From the NCBI GenBank assembly GCA_021401465.1, contig JADDMT010000034.1, positions 248,001 through 312,000 of the forward strand: a DNA stretch of 64,000 nucleotides, written 5' to 3'. Within the stretch, counting starts at the first letter, position 1. Each line of letters opens with the position of its first letter. The translations under genes and the position numbers were made by a program. This document shows, one piece after another, positions 22,383 through 32,815 of this stretch. The notes below the pieces were generated by a model that was given only the letters and a program-made list of their open reading frames with translations, had not been told where the DNA came from and searched no databases. The stretch comes from Teratosphaeria epicoccoides. Taxonomy: Eukaryota; Ascomycota; Dothideomycetes; Mycosphaerellales; Teratosphaeriaceae.

Positions 22383-23330
22383 ATGCTGCAGAGACTTCCG
22401 CCATCCTGGCGGCTTGATCTTCGACAGTGCTATTTCCGGCTGCAAGTGGACTTGCCAATTTCTCTCAATAGTGTTACTATCCGGGAAATGCTGGACGGCC
22501 GAATTGCTGCCTGCATTATAGAGCAAGGGGTACGATACATCATTCATGTCGCCTTCCCGCTGCCTGCCAGCGAGCCAGATGATCACGACTACGACAGGCA
22601 TTTCGTGCGGCCCGCTGTTCGAGGAACAGAGGATGTCTTCGAGGCTGCACGAAAAGTTAGTGGCGTCTATGGTATTGCAGTCACCTCATCCGTTGTTGCT
22701 ATCCAGTCCACCGGGTCTACGGTGGTCGGGACGGATGAGGTCGCTGGCCCTGATAGCTGCCAGCAGGAGCTATCTGGGTCATGTCCTGAACGCTTCGTCG
22801 CTTGTGGCGCAGCAAAGATAGCTGCACTCAATTGTGCTGAAGCTTGGATCAGAGGACGGAAGTCGCAGTTTGACGTGATCCACAGCTCCTTCTTGGATCT
22901 TTGGACGAGATGACACTGCCACGAGCATAAACGAATGCTACAGGAGCACTGACAGGATCCCATTGTTCGTCGCTCTTGGCAAGGCAGGCTTGAATGGACC
23001 AAGCCTCCCGAACGCCTTCATTAGTGTTAAACGATGATGCTCGCACGCACGTACCAGCCATGAACCGCAAAGTCTTGGGCAATCAGAGCTTTGTGGCGTC
23101 TAGCTCTGGCACTGGTGGCATGAGTTGGAACCAGGTCAATGATGTTGTTGCCAGACGCTTCCCAGAAGCGGTCAAGAGCGGCATGTTCGCAAATCCCGCT
23201 GTGCTGGAGACAGTGGTCACTAAGTTGGACATCAGCAAGACGCAGAAAACGGTTCGATTTTGAGCTCACTAGTCGAGAAGGCACTGTCATCGGTAATCTT
23301 GAGTAATTCTTGGAGCTTCGTGAGAAGGAA
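22383..23330 (+). pseudogene. Decayed NAD(P)-dependent reductase/epimerase (dihydroflavonol-reductase-like)
   Basis: Successive plus-strand frames spell an extended short-chain reductase. The first frame (22383-22913) gives GVRYIIHVAFPLPASE, then RGTEDVFEAARK, VTSSVVA and ACGAAKIAALNCAEAWI. In relatives these are the IIHVASPLP strand, the SS(V/I)VA serine strand and the Y-x-x-x-K site, whose tyrosine is replaced here (CGAAK). A shift near 22900 leads to GRDDTATSINECY and LNGPSLPNAFISV. A second, near 23030, leads to DDARTHVPAMNRKVLGNQSF. A third, near 23257, leads to FELTSREGTVIGNLE, then a stop and FLELRE. The N-terminal Gly-rich nucleotide-binding segment is missing. With three frame breaks, a stop and a lost catalytic tyrosine it cannot be functional. 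Confidence 0.8.
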
Positions 23331-23847
23331 GCATATGTTCTTTGAGCATTTTGTAGGCGGACTGCTCAGCAGTGTGAAACAGGAATGCAACAGGGTGTGC
23401 CCAGCGAGGACGCATGTGGCTCGCAGAAGCGAACCAGTCCTACCTATGGTATCATCTCGTGCGTGGATCTGTTATCGCCGGTCACAGGCTGCAGGCCGAA
23501 GAGCTCCGCACAAGCCTGTTGGAGGCGGCTATGGCGACTAGAGTTAGCATCCTTACGGACTTGCAGTCCAATCGTCCTGGTGTACCTCAGAGCTGAGCTT
23601 TCACAATGATACACACCCATGCAGACACGAGGATCCCAACGCAGAGCTACGAGTGAATCGGCTTTTCTGACTTTGCATATACAGCCAACGATTGTCGGTC
23701 ATGGGCGTCTCCAATTACACATCCCGTTCGATCCCACGCATATCGCTGGGAGGGGACTTTGACCGGCGGCTGGTAGTCGACAGCAAGAATGCGGCATACA
23801 ATCTTCTACTCCTCGGATTCGGCGCTCTCGTCGTCCCCAGATATCTC
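23331..23847. other. Short intergenic stretch, uncertain 60-codon frame
   Basis: A frame at 23414-23596 (+) reads like protein (MWLAEANQSYLWYHLVRG) but has no neighbours that extend it. I cannot assign it. Otherwise nothing is seen. Confidence 0.3.
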
Positions 23848-23915
23848 GGCGGCATTGTTCTGGTAGTCAGCAACTGTGGACGGCGGCATTATTCTGGTAG
23901 TAAGCAGCTGCGGTC
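23848..23915. repeat. 34-bp imperfect tandem duplication across a gene's 3' end
   Basis: 23848-23881 and 23882-23915 are adjacent 34-bp copies that differ at about five positions. They lie across the stop codon of the minus-strand gene beside them. Since 34 is not a multiple of three, the extra copy shifts the frame. Confidence 0.85.
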
Positions 23916-24645
23916 GGCGACATGGAGCCACTCGTCCCCGCGTTATCGAACTGCGCGAGCTTGTTCTGCAACCCAGCCATCTTCGCCGTCTGCTGCTGCT
24001 TGCTCATCGGCCTGTGCTTCGTCCTCTTGCTGCCGCCAGGAGTCGAGTCGTGCCTGCCACGCTTGGCGACGTACACCTCATCGTCGTCCTCAGCAGGCGC
24101 ACTAGGAGGAGAGCCAGGCGCTAGGTATGTGGCAGCGGTCGACAAATCTGTGACCGTAGTACTGCAGGCGGCTGTGTCCTCCATCCGTTCCCTAGTGTCC
24201 TCATCGTCCGTCACCCCCTCCTCAAACTCCCGCAGAAGCTCCTGCACCTTCCTCTCATACCGCTCGACAACGTCCCGTGGCGTCTCCCCTCGCGCATAGG
24301 CCTCTGCGACGTCTGCTCCATACTTGTCTACACGAAGCGACTGCGCGAACTCTTGCCTTCTCTGCTTCCTTTGCCATGCTGCGCTCACCTTCTCCCCGAA
24401 GTCGGAGTCGTACGTGTCGAAGATGAATTCGAGGGGAGAGATAGGATCGGCAGGGGTGAAGAGGGCGGAGATTCCTCTGGCGGGGCGGCAAGAGCGTCTG
24501 CGACGTGCGCGTTGCTAGTGGACAGTGGTGGGGTGAGCAGCGATGGTGGTGAGAGCGACACGCGCCGTCTCTTTCGGCACTCTCGAGGCTGGTCGCGGTC
24601 TTGGCAGAACTGTTCGAGCTCGTCGCGTCTGCGCTTCGTGGACAT
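23867..24645 (-). CDS. Basic, Ser/Pro-rich hypothetical protein with altered C-terminus
   Basis: Starts at the ATG of 24645 with a nuclear-signal-like opening (MSTKRRRDELEQF, RKRRR). The conserved-looking body is in another frame: LFTPADPISPLEFIFDTYDS, then DFGEKVSAAWQRKQRRQEF and YGADVAEAYARGETPRDVV, ending at 23867. The frame change between ~24455 and ~24625 could be an intron (weak GTGCCG donor, acceptor after CGCCAG) or a one-base indel; I cannot decide. The stop at 23867 lies inside the second copy of a 34-bp tandem duplication. Without the extra copy the frame would continue into an acidic tail (EISGDDESAESEE) before a stop. I do not recognise the family; a nuclear location is inferred from composition. 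Confidence 0.5.
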
Positions 24646-24925
24646 AGTTGCTGACGCTTGCGATTTTGGGGACACGCAGAGAGGTCTCGAAACTTGAGGG
24701 CGCGTCATCGACTCATCGGCCGATGTTCGCGAACGCCGGGCCGGAGAATCACGTGATTCTGATGCCGAGACGGGACCTTTTACAACCCAATAGAGCATTA
24801 CATGCAATGGTATGGCAGTAGCAACATGATGAACATTCCCATTCCCGCATCATCCCCGGCACCCGACACATTCGCCACTCTGGTGCCCTGCAACAAGCCT
24901 GCCCTCAAGGCCTTCAGTCGGCTAT

Positions 24926-25880
24926 GTGATGAACTCCTCCGTCAGCCCGCTTACACGCACCATCGAAAGTTCATCTTTTGCAGCCCGCGCCGGTCGAGCC
25001 TGGGTAAAGCACTCGGGAGAACGGGAACCTGCGACATTGAGTCATAGAAGAGATCACTCAGCAACTCGGTCAAGCAGCAGGGAACCGATGGCTTTCTTTT
25101 CCTTGACTTGCACGGAGATTGCGATTCTCGAGACTGACGCCCTCTCCGTCACGTCTGAGTCGTTCCTTGGCATCCCAGAGGAGATGAAAGCTCTTGTGCC
25201 ACTCACGCACTGAGAATGTCGGCTGGGAGAAGAAAGGTCAGATTCGACCTTCTACGGGTTATCCGGACGAGAAGGAGAGCTGCCAATTGCAGTTCGGCGA
25301 TCACGTGCAAGATACGTGGATCGACGGGGCTGCTCTCCCGGGTTTCAGGCCAGATGCGCTGGCGTTTCATCTCGAAGGCGCAGAGCGTGAGTTGAGAAGA
25401 AGCTTATGGTCTGGGCTTCCCTGACCACTACTTGAACAATGTCCACGACCCCAAGCGACCGGATCGCCAGTCCGTGCTGCGGCTTCTCCATGACTTCGAA
25501 GCGGATTCCACAGCCTTCGGTTCCAGAGTCATAGTTTCCGAGCAGGCGCACATGCGGACTGCGATCTGCTGGCGTTGCTGTGCCCGCGGCGGGGGCCCAA
25601 AGTGGTCTGCAAATCTGCCCCCTGGTCGCTCGCGAAGTCATGGGCATTGGCGATCCCTGGACCAAAGTGGACTTCCCAGCAGGCGACCTCGTCTGCAATC
25701 TCGGAGATCTGCTCGTGAAGTTGGTCGAACGACAGATGCAAATCGACATTTCGCCGCGTCACGGCACCATCGGAGCGCCTGGCGACCATCCTGGGCCTTC
25801 GGAATCCGCCTGGCGTTCGTCAATCAGCCCTGCCTTGACTGCGGAGTCCCAGGGCCCGTTGGCGAATGTCTCCGGACGTG
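24926..25880 (+). pseudogene. Decayed isopenicillin-N-synthase-like 2OG-Fe(II) dioxygenase
   Basis: Pieces of a 2-oxoglutarate/Fe(II) oxygenase lie in order but in three frames. They read SESFLGIPEEMKALVPLTH; NVGWEKKGQIRPSTGYPDEK with ESCQLQFG and LPGFRPDALAFH; YGLGFPDHYLNNVHDPKRPD with SVLRLLHDFE; HADCDLLALLCPR, which holds the HxD iron ligands; WTKVDFPAGDLVCNLGDLL; and WSNDRCKSTFRRV. In functional relatives the last segment ends in HRV, and that histidine is the third iron ligand; here it is arginine. At least four frame changes separate the pieces. The family normally performs oxidative ring closures, hydroxylations or desaturations in secondary metabolism. This copy is dead. Confidence 0.75.
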
Positions 25881-26055
25881 ACGGGAGCTGAGGTGACAGG
25901 GGCCGGCGATGCGGAGGAGTTTTGCGGGCTTGGGAGGCTAAAGGAGACCGTGATGAGCCGGTGCGGATCTCGCGAGGGAGAGCGCCGCGACTGTGACCTG
26001 AGGCTGCATGACCGCATCTCCGAGAGAAGAGAATTGAAGAGATTAGGGTCCGTAC

Positions 26056-26760
26056 ATGTCGGACGAGGGTGTTCCTTGTGTAGTCAATCCGAGCGAGCGA
26101 CCGAGATCCGAACGGGCTTCGTATCCTGCATGGTCGCGGAACTGCGAGAGTCCTCCAAACGGAAACGCAGATGGTACTGTCGACAGGAGACTGGATGCAA
26201 TCGCCGCGCAGCACGCAAGCATCCATTCTGCCTACCGCCTTCCATGTAGGCACGCGGAAACCCTTCTCTTTGCTGCACCTGAATCCATCGCTCGGTCTGC
26301 GGCGTTCTATGACACTGCGTTGCAAACCCCGCTTGCGCTCACATTGACTCCCGAGCAGGATCCAGCCGCCCGAAACGTGCTCTGGGTGCTGCTTGGCGTA
26401 GACTTCGCAGTGTCAGGAGCAATCAATTCTCGAATGTCAGCGAAGGCGCGGCACGGCGTGGTGAGACGTGGGCACTTGGGACGATCGAATGGGTCGTTGA
26501 AGCCGCAAAGCAACGTTTTCGTGCTCTCTGGGACGTTGAAGGGATGTTGGCGATGGCGTTTGTACCACATGGTGCTTGCGAGGATTTCAGTTCTGGAGGC
26601 GTTGCGGAGTGAAATCTCGAAGGACTTACTGTGTGCTGGAGCTCGGATGTCATATCGACTGCATGGAAGTATGGATTACTATCTGTGTGGTTATTGTAGG
26701 TGCTCTGAATCCTCAGGTCGCTTTCAAAGTTCTATAAGTAATAGTGTGGCAAGCCTCTAA
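26056..26760 (+). CDS. Uncertain open reading frame, 234 codons
   Basis: This is the longest plus-strand frame between the dead dioxygenase and the GST gene. It contains an alanine-rich, plausibly helical middle (RLDAIAAQHASIHSAY, ARNVLWVLLGVDFAVSGAI) and a cysteine/arginine-rich end with no motif I know. The opposite strand is also largely open here, so this may be chance openness or another relic. Low confidence that it is a gene. Confidence 0.22.
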   Translation: MSDEGVPCVVNPSERPRSERASYPAWSRNCESPPNGNADGTVDRRLDAIAAQHASIHSAYRLPCRHAETLLFAAPESIARSAAFYDTALQTPLALTLTPEQDPAARNVLWVLLGVDFAVSGAINSRMSAKARHGVVRRGHLGRSNGSLKPQSNVFVLSGTLKGCWRWRLYHMVLARISVLEALRSEISKDLLCAGARMSYRLHGSMDYYLCGYCRCSESSGRFQSSISNSVASL

Positions 26761-26965
26761 GCTTTAAGCGCCACCTACAGCAATGTGCATTTTCCATGTG
26801 CCATAGCTGATCTGGCTCGGCCGATCCACAGCTATCAAGCATAAGCAATACGGCACCGCTGTGAGACGCACTATGATGAAGAGTCGGACATCTGAGGGCA
26901 GCACATCTGGTCGCTTGCAGGAACACGAAGATCAAACACAATACACTGTCAGTTGCGATGAAAAT

Positions 26966-27972
26966 CTACTGCGGTCGCACAATATAGCCAATCTTAGGAA
27001 AGTGCAACCTCACACCATCCTTGACTTCAATCACGACTTCATTCTCGCTTGTTCCCAAAAGCTTGCCGTGTTGCGGATGCGAACCAGGCGTCGTGCTAGA
27101 GCGTGTCAGTCCCGACGGCTGGGCAGAACAGGAATGATTGCGAATGCTTACTCGTAACTCTCAACATTGACCGGTGCGCCCTCTTTCAAGCCCAAGCCAC
27201 AGTTCTTCGCAATGCCGGTTGGCCCCTTGGCCCAGAAATCGCTAGAGGTGATGGTCTTGAGTCCTTCTTCTGCGTCCAAGACCTTGGGATCGAACTTTGG
27301 CAGCTGCGCAATCAGCTCGTGGATCCGCGGGAAGGCGTCCATGCCCGTGCCAGGCTCTTTGCTGAATCCTAGATTGTTCAGCACCCACGCAACTACAAAG
27401 AAGACGTGAAGATCCGCAACGCCAAATTGCTTGCCAGCAAGGTACGGCGTCTGATTCAGCACGCCCTCGAGCTCGCGCATGCGAGCCCTTAGCCCATCAG
27501 CGGCGGATGGACGCAGAGACTTCAGATCCGGGCGTCCACAGAATGGAAAGACGGTCTCTCGGTCCTTGACGAACTCAGGCGTCAGAGCCTCCATTGGGAT
27601 GACACCCAAGGCTTCGGTGAAGAGGTTGGCGCCATATTGCTCCCAGGCCTTGTCGTTTGGGCCGGTAGGAATCTGGCCAGGAGCGAGCTGAGTGTTGACC
27701 ACATCGAAGATCAGGGCTGTGTCGGCGTAGACGTCCTTACCAATGGCGAGCAAGGGGATACGGCGGTAGGTGATGCCTAGCTTCTCCAGATTTGGGCGTG
27801 GGAGAACGACCGGCTCATCGATCTTTTGGAATTGTACGCCGGCTGCCGCCAGGAGGAGCTTGGTTTTCTGTCCGAAAGGTGAGAAATCTGCAGGCTTGTC
27901 AATCTCGGTGGATCATTCTCAATTGATCTGGGCTGAGATACCATAGTCGAAATGCACAACTGGGTGAGACAT
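26966..27972 (-). CDS. Glutathione S-transferase family protein
   Basis: Three exons: 27972-27942, 27887-27152, 27095-26966, with 54- and 56-bp introns, encoding 298 residues. Splicing gives MSHPVVHFDYDFSPFGQK at the N-terminus, the thioredoxin-fold start of the fungal GST-like family. It continues with LLLAAAGVQF, PRPNLEKLGITYRRIPLLAI and ADTALIFDVV. A helical C-terminal domain follows (PYLAGKQFGVADLHVFFVVA). The last exon replaces a premature TAG/TAA reading with YDTTPGSHPQHGKLLG and ends in KIGYIVRPQ. Such proteins conjugate glutathione to electrophiles or act as thiol reductases. The substrate is unknown. The first exon is only 31 nt, but all three junctions keep the frame and family resemblance. 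Confidence 0.82.
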
Positions 27973-29670
27973 GATCGCTCCTTCTTCGATCGCTTTGAGG
28001 GACGATGTAACTGCAGATATTGAGATTGGCCATCCTTCACCATTTACTACGCCTGCTTTTCAACCGTTAATTCCGGACAGCTCACACAGAGCTAAATGAT
28101 GCAATTGGGCCCGGGGCCGGGCGAAGGGCTGCGTGGGCTAGACTGATGGTGGGGGTCTGGATCGAGGATGCGCTAGCCAAACTTCCTTCATAAATCTCAA
28201 TATGGTCGACCCTGGAGGAATTGCGTGCTTTCTGCCACAAGCCGGACTCGCTATGTATGGCCTGAAGCTACTCCGGGGCTTCGCACAGCGCGAAGCGCCT
28301 CGGCATGCGACTTGTCACATGACCATACGCAAGGCGTGCAGCCCTGAATGAGATACTGCTTGATAACCTTTCGCGCAAGACACACGCTGCAAGACTCGCC
28401 GCTCACTGCTTCGTTAGACAGAATCGGACGTTCTGGAGCCAATCTCGACAAAAGGCGATGCTTATGTCGAATGAGTTCGCGCGAGTCTCCACGGCTCCAG
28501 GAGTCCCGATGGCGTCGACTGCACGAGCTCAAGCAACAGCCATGGCTGGGCCCTCAGCGAGCATTCGGCGGAGGCGACAGCGCACGGTCAGGGACTGGGC
28601 AACTCGTATTGAAAGGCCGGCAGACCAAGGAGCCTGCGAGTTGTGGTGCACTTGTCCTTGAGGTGTCCTCGAGGCGGCGGCATTGCGAGCGACAAACCAT
28701 GGCGATGCTCTGCACAGCACTGGCTCTACGTCCTTGGCATCTGTCCATCCGGGAAAGTTGTTGTTGGCCATCCCGAGAAGTGAGCTCCAAACCCTGTCAG
28801 CGACTGCTCGGGGAGTGGTCCGTGGGAGCCCATCGCCTTCATCCAGCTGCTGTCGCACCGAGCAACATTCGCACAGAACATGTTAATCAAGGATCATCCG
28901 ACCGCACTTGTTTATTCGTACGAGCGATGTTGTCTTTGCAGGTTGGGGACAGCGGATTCTCGAAAGTGGCTGCAAGACTGGCGCTTTCGACGCTCGGCAT
29001 GTTGTTGCGACTTTGCCTCGTGGAAATGTCCTGCCAGTGACTGATAGTGCTGCTGTCCCATTGCTTCGATATTGTGTTGAGTGTGAAGTCGGGATCGCAG
29101 ACGAAAACGCTGGCTAGAACTCATGGTGCCCGTCCCGGATCCACGGCCGCGTTTCAAGGATCTGCAGCCATGCTGGGCTAGCGCGTCATGGTTGCTCAGC
29201 GACGAGCTCTCTGTTTACCCGCCTTGACGTCGAGTGTCCGACCGCATTCGAGACCAATATCTCTGTCATGTTCTGTTATATATCACCTACCATCACAGAC
29301 CTAACAGAGAAGCGTACATACCGAGAAAGAGCACAGAGGGACGTTTCAGGGCGAATAACGCAGACCACCTTCAAAACTTAGGCCAAGAGGCCAACACTCG
29401 AGAATCAAAGCCACTGAACAACCTCGTTGCGCTTGGGGTGAGCAACGAGGTATAATCGCCCGGCGAGCTGCGGCTTGCACTGCGTGAGGTATTATATGGA
29501 ATCAATCGAAAAGGCGCATTGGCGTGCTGATATCGAGTGCAGTTCCGGAACCCAAGGAGGCATTGATTTGCTCTTCAGACCATCAAGGACCAAAGGACCC
29601 ACTCCGGACTCGACTTGCACATACGGTGAAGCACTCGACCAATCGCGAGACCACCGTGAACTATCTCAAA
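27973..29670. other. 1.7-kb interval, no supported gene; SWI5-type promoter at right
   Basis: Overlapping frames occupy 28250-29120 on both strands (longest 28348-29040, +), with arginine/serine-rich translations and no motif. They look like GC-driven openness or old debris. The right end should contain the promoter and leader of the zinc-finger gene. Confidence 0.4.
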
Positions 29671-31911
29671 ATGCTGTCCACACATTCTACTTCGAGCATC
29701 CAGAGACGTCGGCAACAACATCGACGCCAGCAATCGCTCGAAGTACCAATACTAGCGACTCCACTGCCTGCGAACCCCCGACGACAACCACCCGGACGAC
29801 AAGGACACCGCCGTGGCCTCTCGCTTGATCAAAGCTTGACTGCACTAACCGCATCGCCCACCACCGGACAATTTCGACCACTTCTTCCGCAGGACCAGGA
29901 ACTACTACAGCCAACAGGATCGCCATCCGTACGGATACAACTGGACACTACTAACACAGGACAACCACCTGAACAGCATTTCGTGCAAGATACGCAGCAG
30001 CATCGACCACAAGTAGCTCAGCCGGGCTACGCACATCCGCCACCTCAAGACTTCCACACGCACCTGCAGCAACAACTGCAAGGGCCAGCCGTGTCACCCA
30101 TTGGCGACGTCAAACCCAACGTCGCCTCATTACAATCACCAAACCCGCAGCAACAGCAAGCGTTCGCAGAGCTTCAGAACCATATGGCGTGGTACCAAGA
30201 CACATTCGGCCAGTCGCCTCAGCCCAACATGAACTCCTCACCCGCCACCACCCCCATGATGCAGCCCCGACAGCCCGTCAACTGTATGCCAGCCGTACCC
30301 ATGCATCAGATTCCAATTGTCCAGCAGCTGCCGATACATGCGATGCCGCAGACTCCTGCCTCTCACAGTCAGGCTCGCACTGTCCCCAGCACACCGCAGA
30401 GTTACGTCCAGAACTGGCCAAGTCCACCGCCGACGAACGTCAAGCACGCTCGCAGCCAAAGCTTCCAGCTGGACGTTGCTCCAATGCCTGACCACCACAG
30501 CTTGGCAGGCGCATCTTTCGGTCAACTCAGCATCGACCCAGGTCACGCTTCGTTCTCGACCGACAATGGATATGCATCGTCAGCATACTCGTTCTCGCAA
30601 GTCGAACCATTGTCGCCTCGACCACAGCACCCGCCGAGCAATTTGCCTACGCTTATGGAGGAGCCATCACCACCGCTCAACGACATGCGTCACGGGCCCA
30701 ATCTCCTACTCCAGGCCACGGCGGGTGCTCCAGACTTCAATGACCCGGAGTTCGACTTCGACGGTCCGATTCCGCTGTCGCCTCGCGCGCAGATGATGAA
30801 CAATCTCGGCCCGGACATGCCAGCTTCCATTGTCGACACCGGTATTCCGGCCTACGAGGTCCAACGCTACATCGGCGAGCTCTCCGAATCCGACAATAAG
30901 TACCCATGCCTGTATGACGGCTGCAAGCGTCGCTTCGGCCGCAAGGAGAACGTACGAGCCCACATCCAGACCCACCTTGGTGACCGTCAATTTAAGTGCG
31001 ACCTTTGCAACAAGACATTCGTTCGTCAGCACGACCTCAAGCGCCATGTCGCTATCCACAGCGACGACCGCCCATTCGTCTGCCCTTGTGGCACTGGATT
31101 CGCACGTCACGATGCTCTCACCCGTCATCGCCAGCGCGGCATGTGTCATGGCGCTCTGCCTGGGTACGAGAAGTCTGAGGAGGAGAAGCCCAAGCGCGGT
31201 CGTCCGAAGAAGGAGCGCCCAGACCTCGACAGTCGCACCGACAAAGCCTCCAAGCAGCGCAAGAAGAACAAGGAAAAGGCAGCCGATGCTCAAGACGGTA
31301 CAGCAGAACCTGACATCTCGATCCTATACGCCTCCTCCAGCTCCGGCGCCAGCGAGCGCAGCTTCCCCGTCACGCCGCCAGCATCCGATGCCTTCGACAC
31401 CGACGCCTTCCTCAGCATGGCCAACGCCGACATACAGTTTGACGCCGTCACGGGCATGTGGAAGGACACGCCGCCAACCTCGCCAGGCTCGCATGTCAGC
31501 CCAAGCAAGACGGGCGAGAGCTACGACCCGACCTTCGACTTCAATGGGCCGACGCGACAGCCGCAAAACATCTCACCGGCACTGCTGTCGCACCACAGCT
31601 CTCCTGCAGCCGATAGCTCCTTCCACGGCGGCTCGAGTCCAGCTGCCGACTACGACTTGTTCCGCGGCATCGACGAGCAGGTCATGAGCACCCAGCCAGA
31701 CGTCGGCTTCGATGCGTTCTCGCCACCGGGCGAGTCCAACAGCAGTCAAAGCGTGAACACTGATCATCAGGACTTCGACTTTGACGTCGTGGAGCATGTC
31801 AAAGTGGGGATGGACAATAACAGCATGGGCGCGATCCTGAGCGAGCTTGGTCTGCCGATGACGGAGAGCCACAAGAGCGGCATGGATATGCTGGAAGACT
31901 GGGTTTACTGA
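29671..31911 (+). CDS. SWI5: Swi5/Ace2-type C2H2 zinc-finger transcription factor
   Basis: A 746-residue protein from the ATG at 29671 (MLSTHSTSS). The frame is open for 49 more codons upstream, but family members start with this QRR/HRR-rich segment. Three zinc fingers sit at 411-492. Finger 1 is C413-x4-C418-H431-x3-H435, finger 2 is C443-C446-H459-H463, and the atypical finger 3 is C471-x-C473-x12-H486-x5-C492. This layout, with C-x-C in the third finger, is diagnostic of yeast Swi5/Ace2, which drive late-M/G1 genes for cell separation. An AT-hook-like RGRPKK follows. The flanks are Gln/Pro-rich, then acidic Ser/Asp-rich, as in activators. Whether it plays the Swi5 or Ace2 role is inference. 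Confidence 0.88.
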   Translation: MLSTHSTSSIQRRRQQHRRQQSLEVPILATPLPANPRRQPPGRQGHRRGLSLDQSLTALTASPTTGQFRPLLPQDQELLQPTGSPSVRIQLDTTNTGQPPEQHFVQDTQQHRPQVAQPGYAHPPPQDFHTHLQQQLQGPAVSPIGDVKPNVASLQSPNPQQQQAFAELQNHMAWYQDTFGQSPQPNMNSSPATTPMMQPRQPVNCMPAVPMHQIPIVQQLPIHAMPQTPASHSQARTVPSTPQSYVQNWPSPPPTNVKHARSQSFQLDVAPMPDHHSLAGASFGQLSIDPGHASFSTDNGYASSAYSFSQVEPLSPRPQHPPSNLPTLMEEPSPPLNDMRHGPNLLLQATAGAPDFNDPEFDFDGPIPLSPRAQMMNNLGPDMPASIVDTGIPAYEVQRYIGELSESDNKYPCLYDGCKRRFGRKENVRAHIQTHLGDRQFKCDLCNKTFVRQHDLKRHVAIHSDDRPFVCPCGTGFARHDALTRHRQRGMCHGALPGYEKSEEEKPKRGRPKKERPDLDSRTDKASKQRKKNKEKAADAQDGTAEPDISILYASSSSGASERSFPVTPPASDAFDTDAFLSMANADIQFDAVTGMWKDTPPTSPGSHVSPSKTGESYDPTFDFNGPTRQPQNISPALLSHHSSPAADSSFHGGSSPAADYDLFRGIDEQVMSTQPDVGFDAFSPPGESNSSQSVNTDHQDFDFDVVEHVKVGMDNNSMGAILSELGLPMTESHKSGMDMLEDWVY

Positions 31912-32128
31912 GAGGCTTCGCACCAGAGTGACGAATTGACGGCGGCCATGATGCGCAACGACCATGATCCTTTGACGATGGCGTTCGACGGTGCAATTGG
32001 TGGTGGGTGGAGAAGGAGTAATGACAAAAATTAGAGGGGAGGACCTCACGACATATGCGTGACGGATAGCAAGGAGTTAAGGCGTTGATTTCAGGCGGCT
32101 TGATCTTCAGAGTGGGACCACACGGTCG

Positions 32129-32815
32129 TTACAGATTTGGGAGCCAATTGGGCTGTTGAGTACACGTGAGATTTTGTAATTGTATACAAAGAGGACTGTT
32201 GCTGCGAATTCTTTTTTCCTCTCTTCCTGCTTGTCTCTGGTCTGGCCCCGTGCCACGAGGGAGAGTCTCCAACACTGATTGTAGAGTCGACAAATTTGGT
32301 GCACCGAGTTTGCGACACTTCCGTCTTGGCCGACTGTGTAAGTTCGTGTCATGGTTTTGTTGCAGGTAGTTGACCAGGCTGATAGTGATCAAGAACCATG
32401 GTGCCTGCGAAACGACTCCATCAGCGAGACCTCGAGGCTTTTTCGCCTCACAGGCATCGTAGAGGTTCGCGATGTACACGATTCCGTGAGTTAGCTGCCT
32501 TGGCGCTAGATTTGAGGCTGCAGCTGGAGGGTTGAAAACATTGCATTTGCTGCCTTTACTATTCAGCTGTATCCGAAGCTTCAACGCCCCGAATGTCAGT
32601 TCTTCCAGAGCTGGTCGCTCGATCATTAAAGTCTTTCGTCTTTGACCGCGTCGCTCACGTGCGAAGCGCCCTCTCATGGTCGTCTGCAGCGTAGGCAGCA
32701 GGCCGTCGCATCTCTTGTACACAGTACCAACACGTCCGAGCTCATCAATCAATCTGTGGCAATCACGAAGCATAGTGTAAATGCCAGCAGCTCGTTTCCG
32801 GCGGACATGGCTCAT
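32129..32815 (-). CDS. Uncertain hypothetical frame convergent with SWI5-type gene
   Basis: A 228-codon frame. Its middle (LEELTFGALKLRIQLN, then HGIVYIANLYDACEAKK and PWFLITISLVNYLQQNH) looks more protein-like than its shadows. It may continue upstream (toward 33000) through a further exon (RTGHLEIMCLLAAFRRKNFS). I see no domain and cannot confirm a splice model. It could equally be the antisense 3' flank of the zinc-finger gene. Confidence 0.28.
   Translation of the reverse strand: MSHVRRKRAAGIYTMLRDCHRLIDELGRVGTVYKRCDGLLPTLQTTMRGRFARERRGQRRKTLMIERPALEELTFGALKLRIQLNSKGSKCNVFNPPAAASNLAPRQLTHGIVYIANLYDACEAKKPRGLADGVVSQAPWFLITISLVNYLQQNHDTNLHSRPRRKCRKLGAPNLSTLQSVLETLPRGTGPDQRQAGREEKRIRSNSPLCIQLQNLTCTQQPNWLPNL

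Noticed and set aside
22383..25880. Repeat-induced point mutation as the cause of the decayed genes
   Set aside because: The lesions I can place are mainly one-base indels and internal losses, not dense C-to-T changes with new TAA/TAG stops. A TpA/CpA ratio calculation would settle this, but I did not run one.
28348..29040. 230-codon plus-strand frame
   Set aside because: Arg/Ser/Leu-rich with no motif, and the opposite strand and other frames are also open. Composition effect is likelier than a gene.
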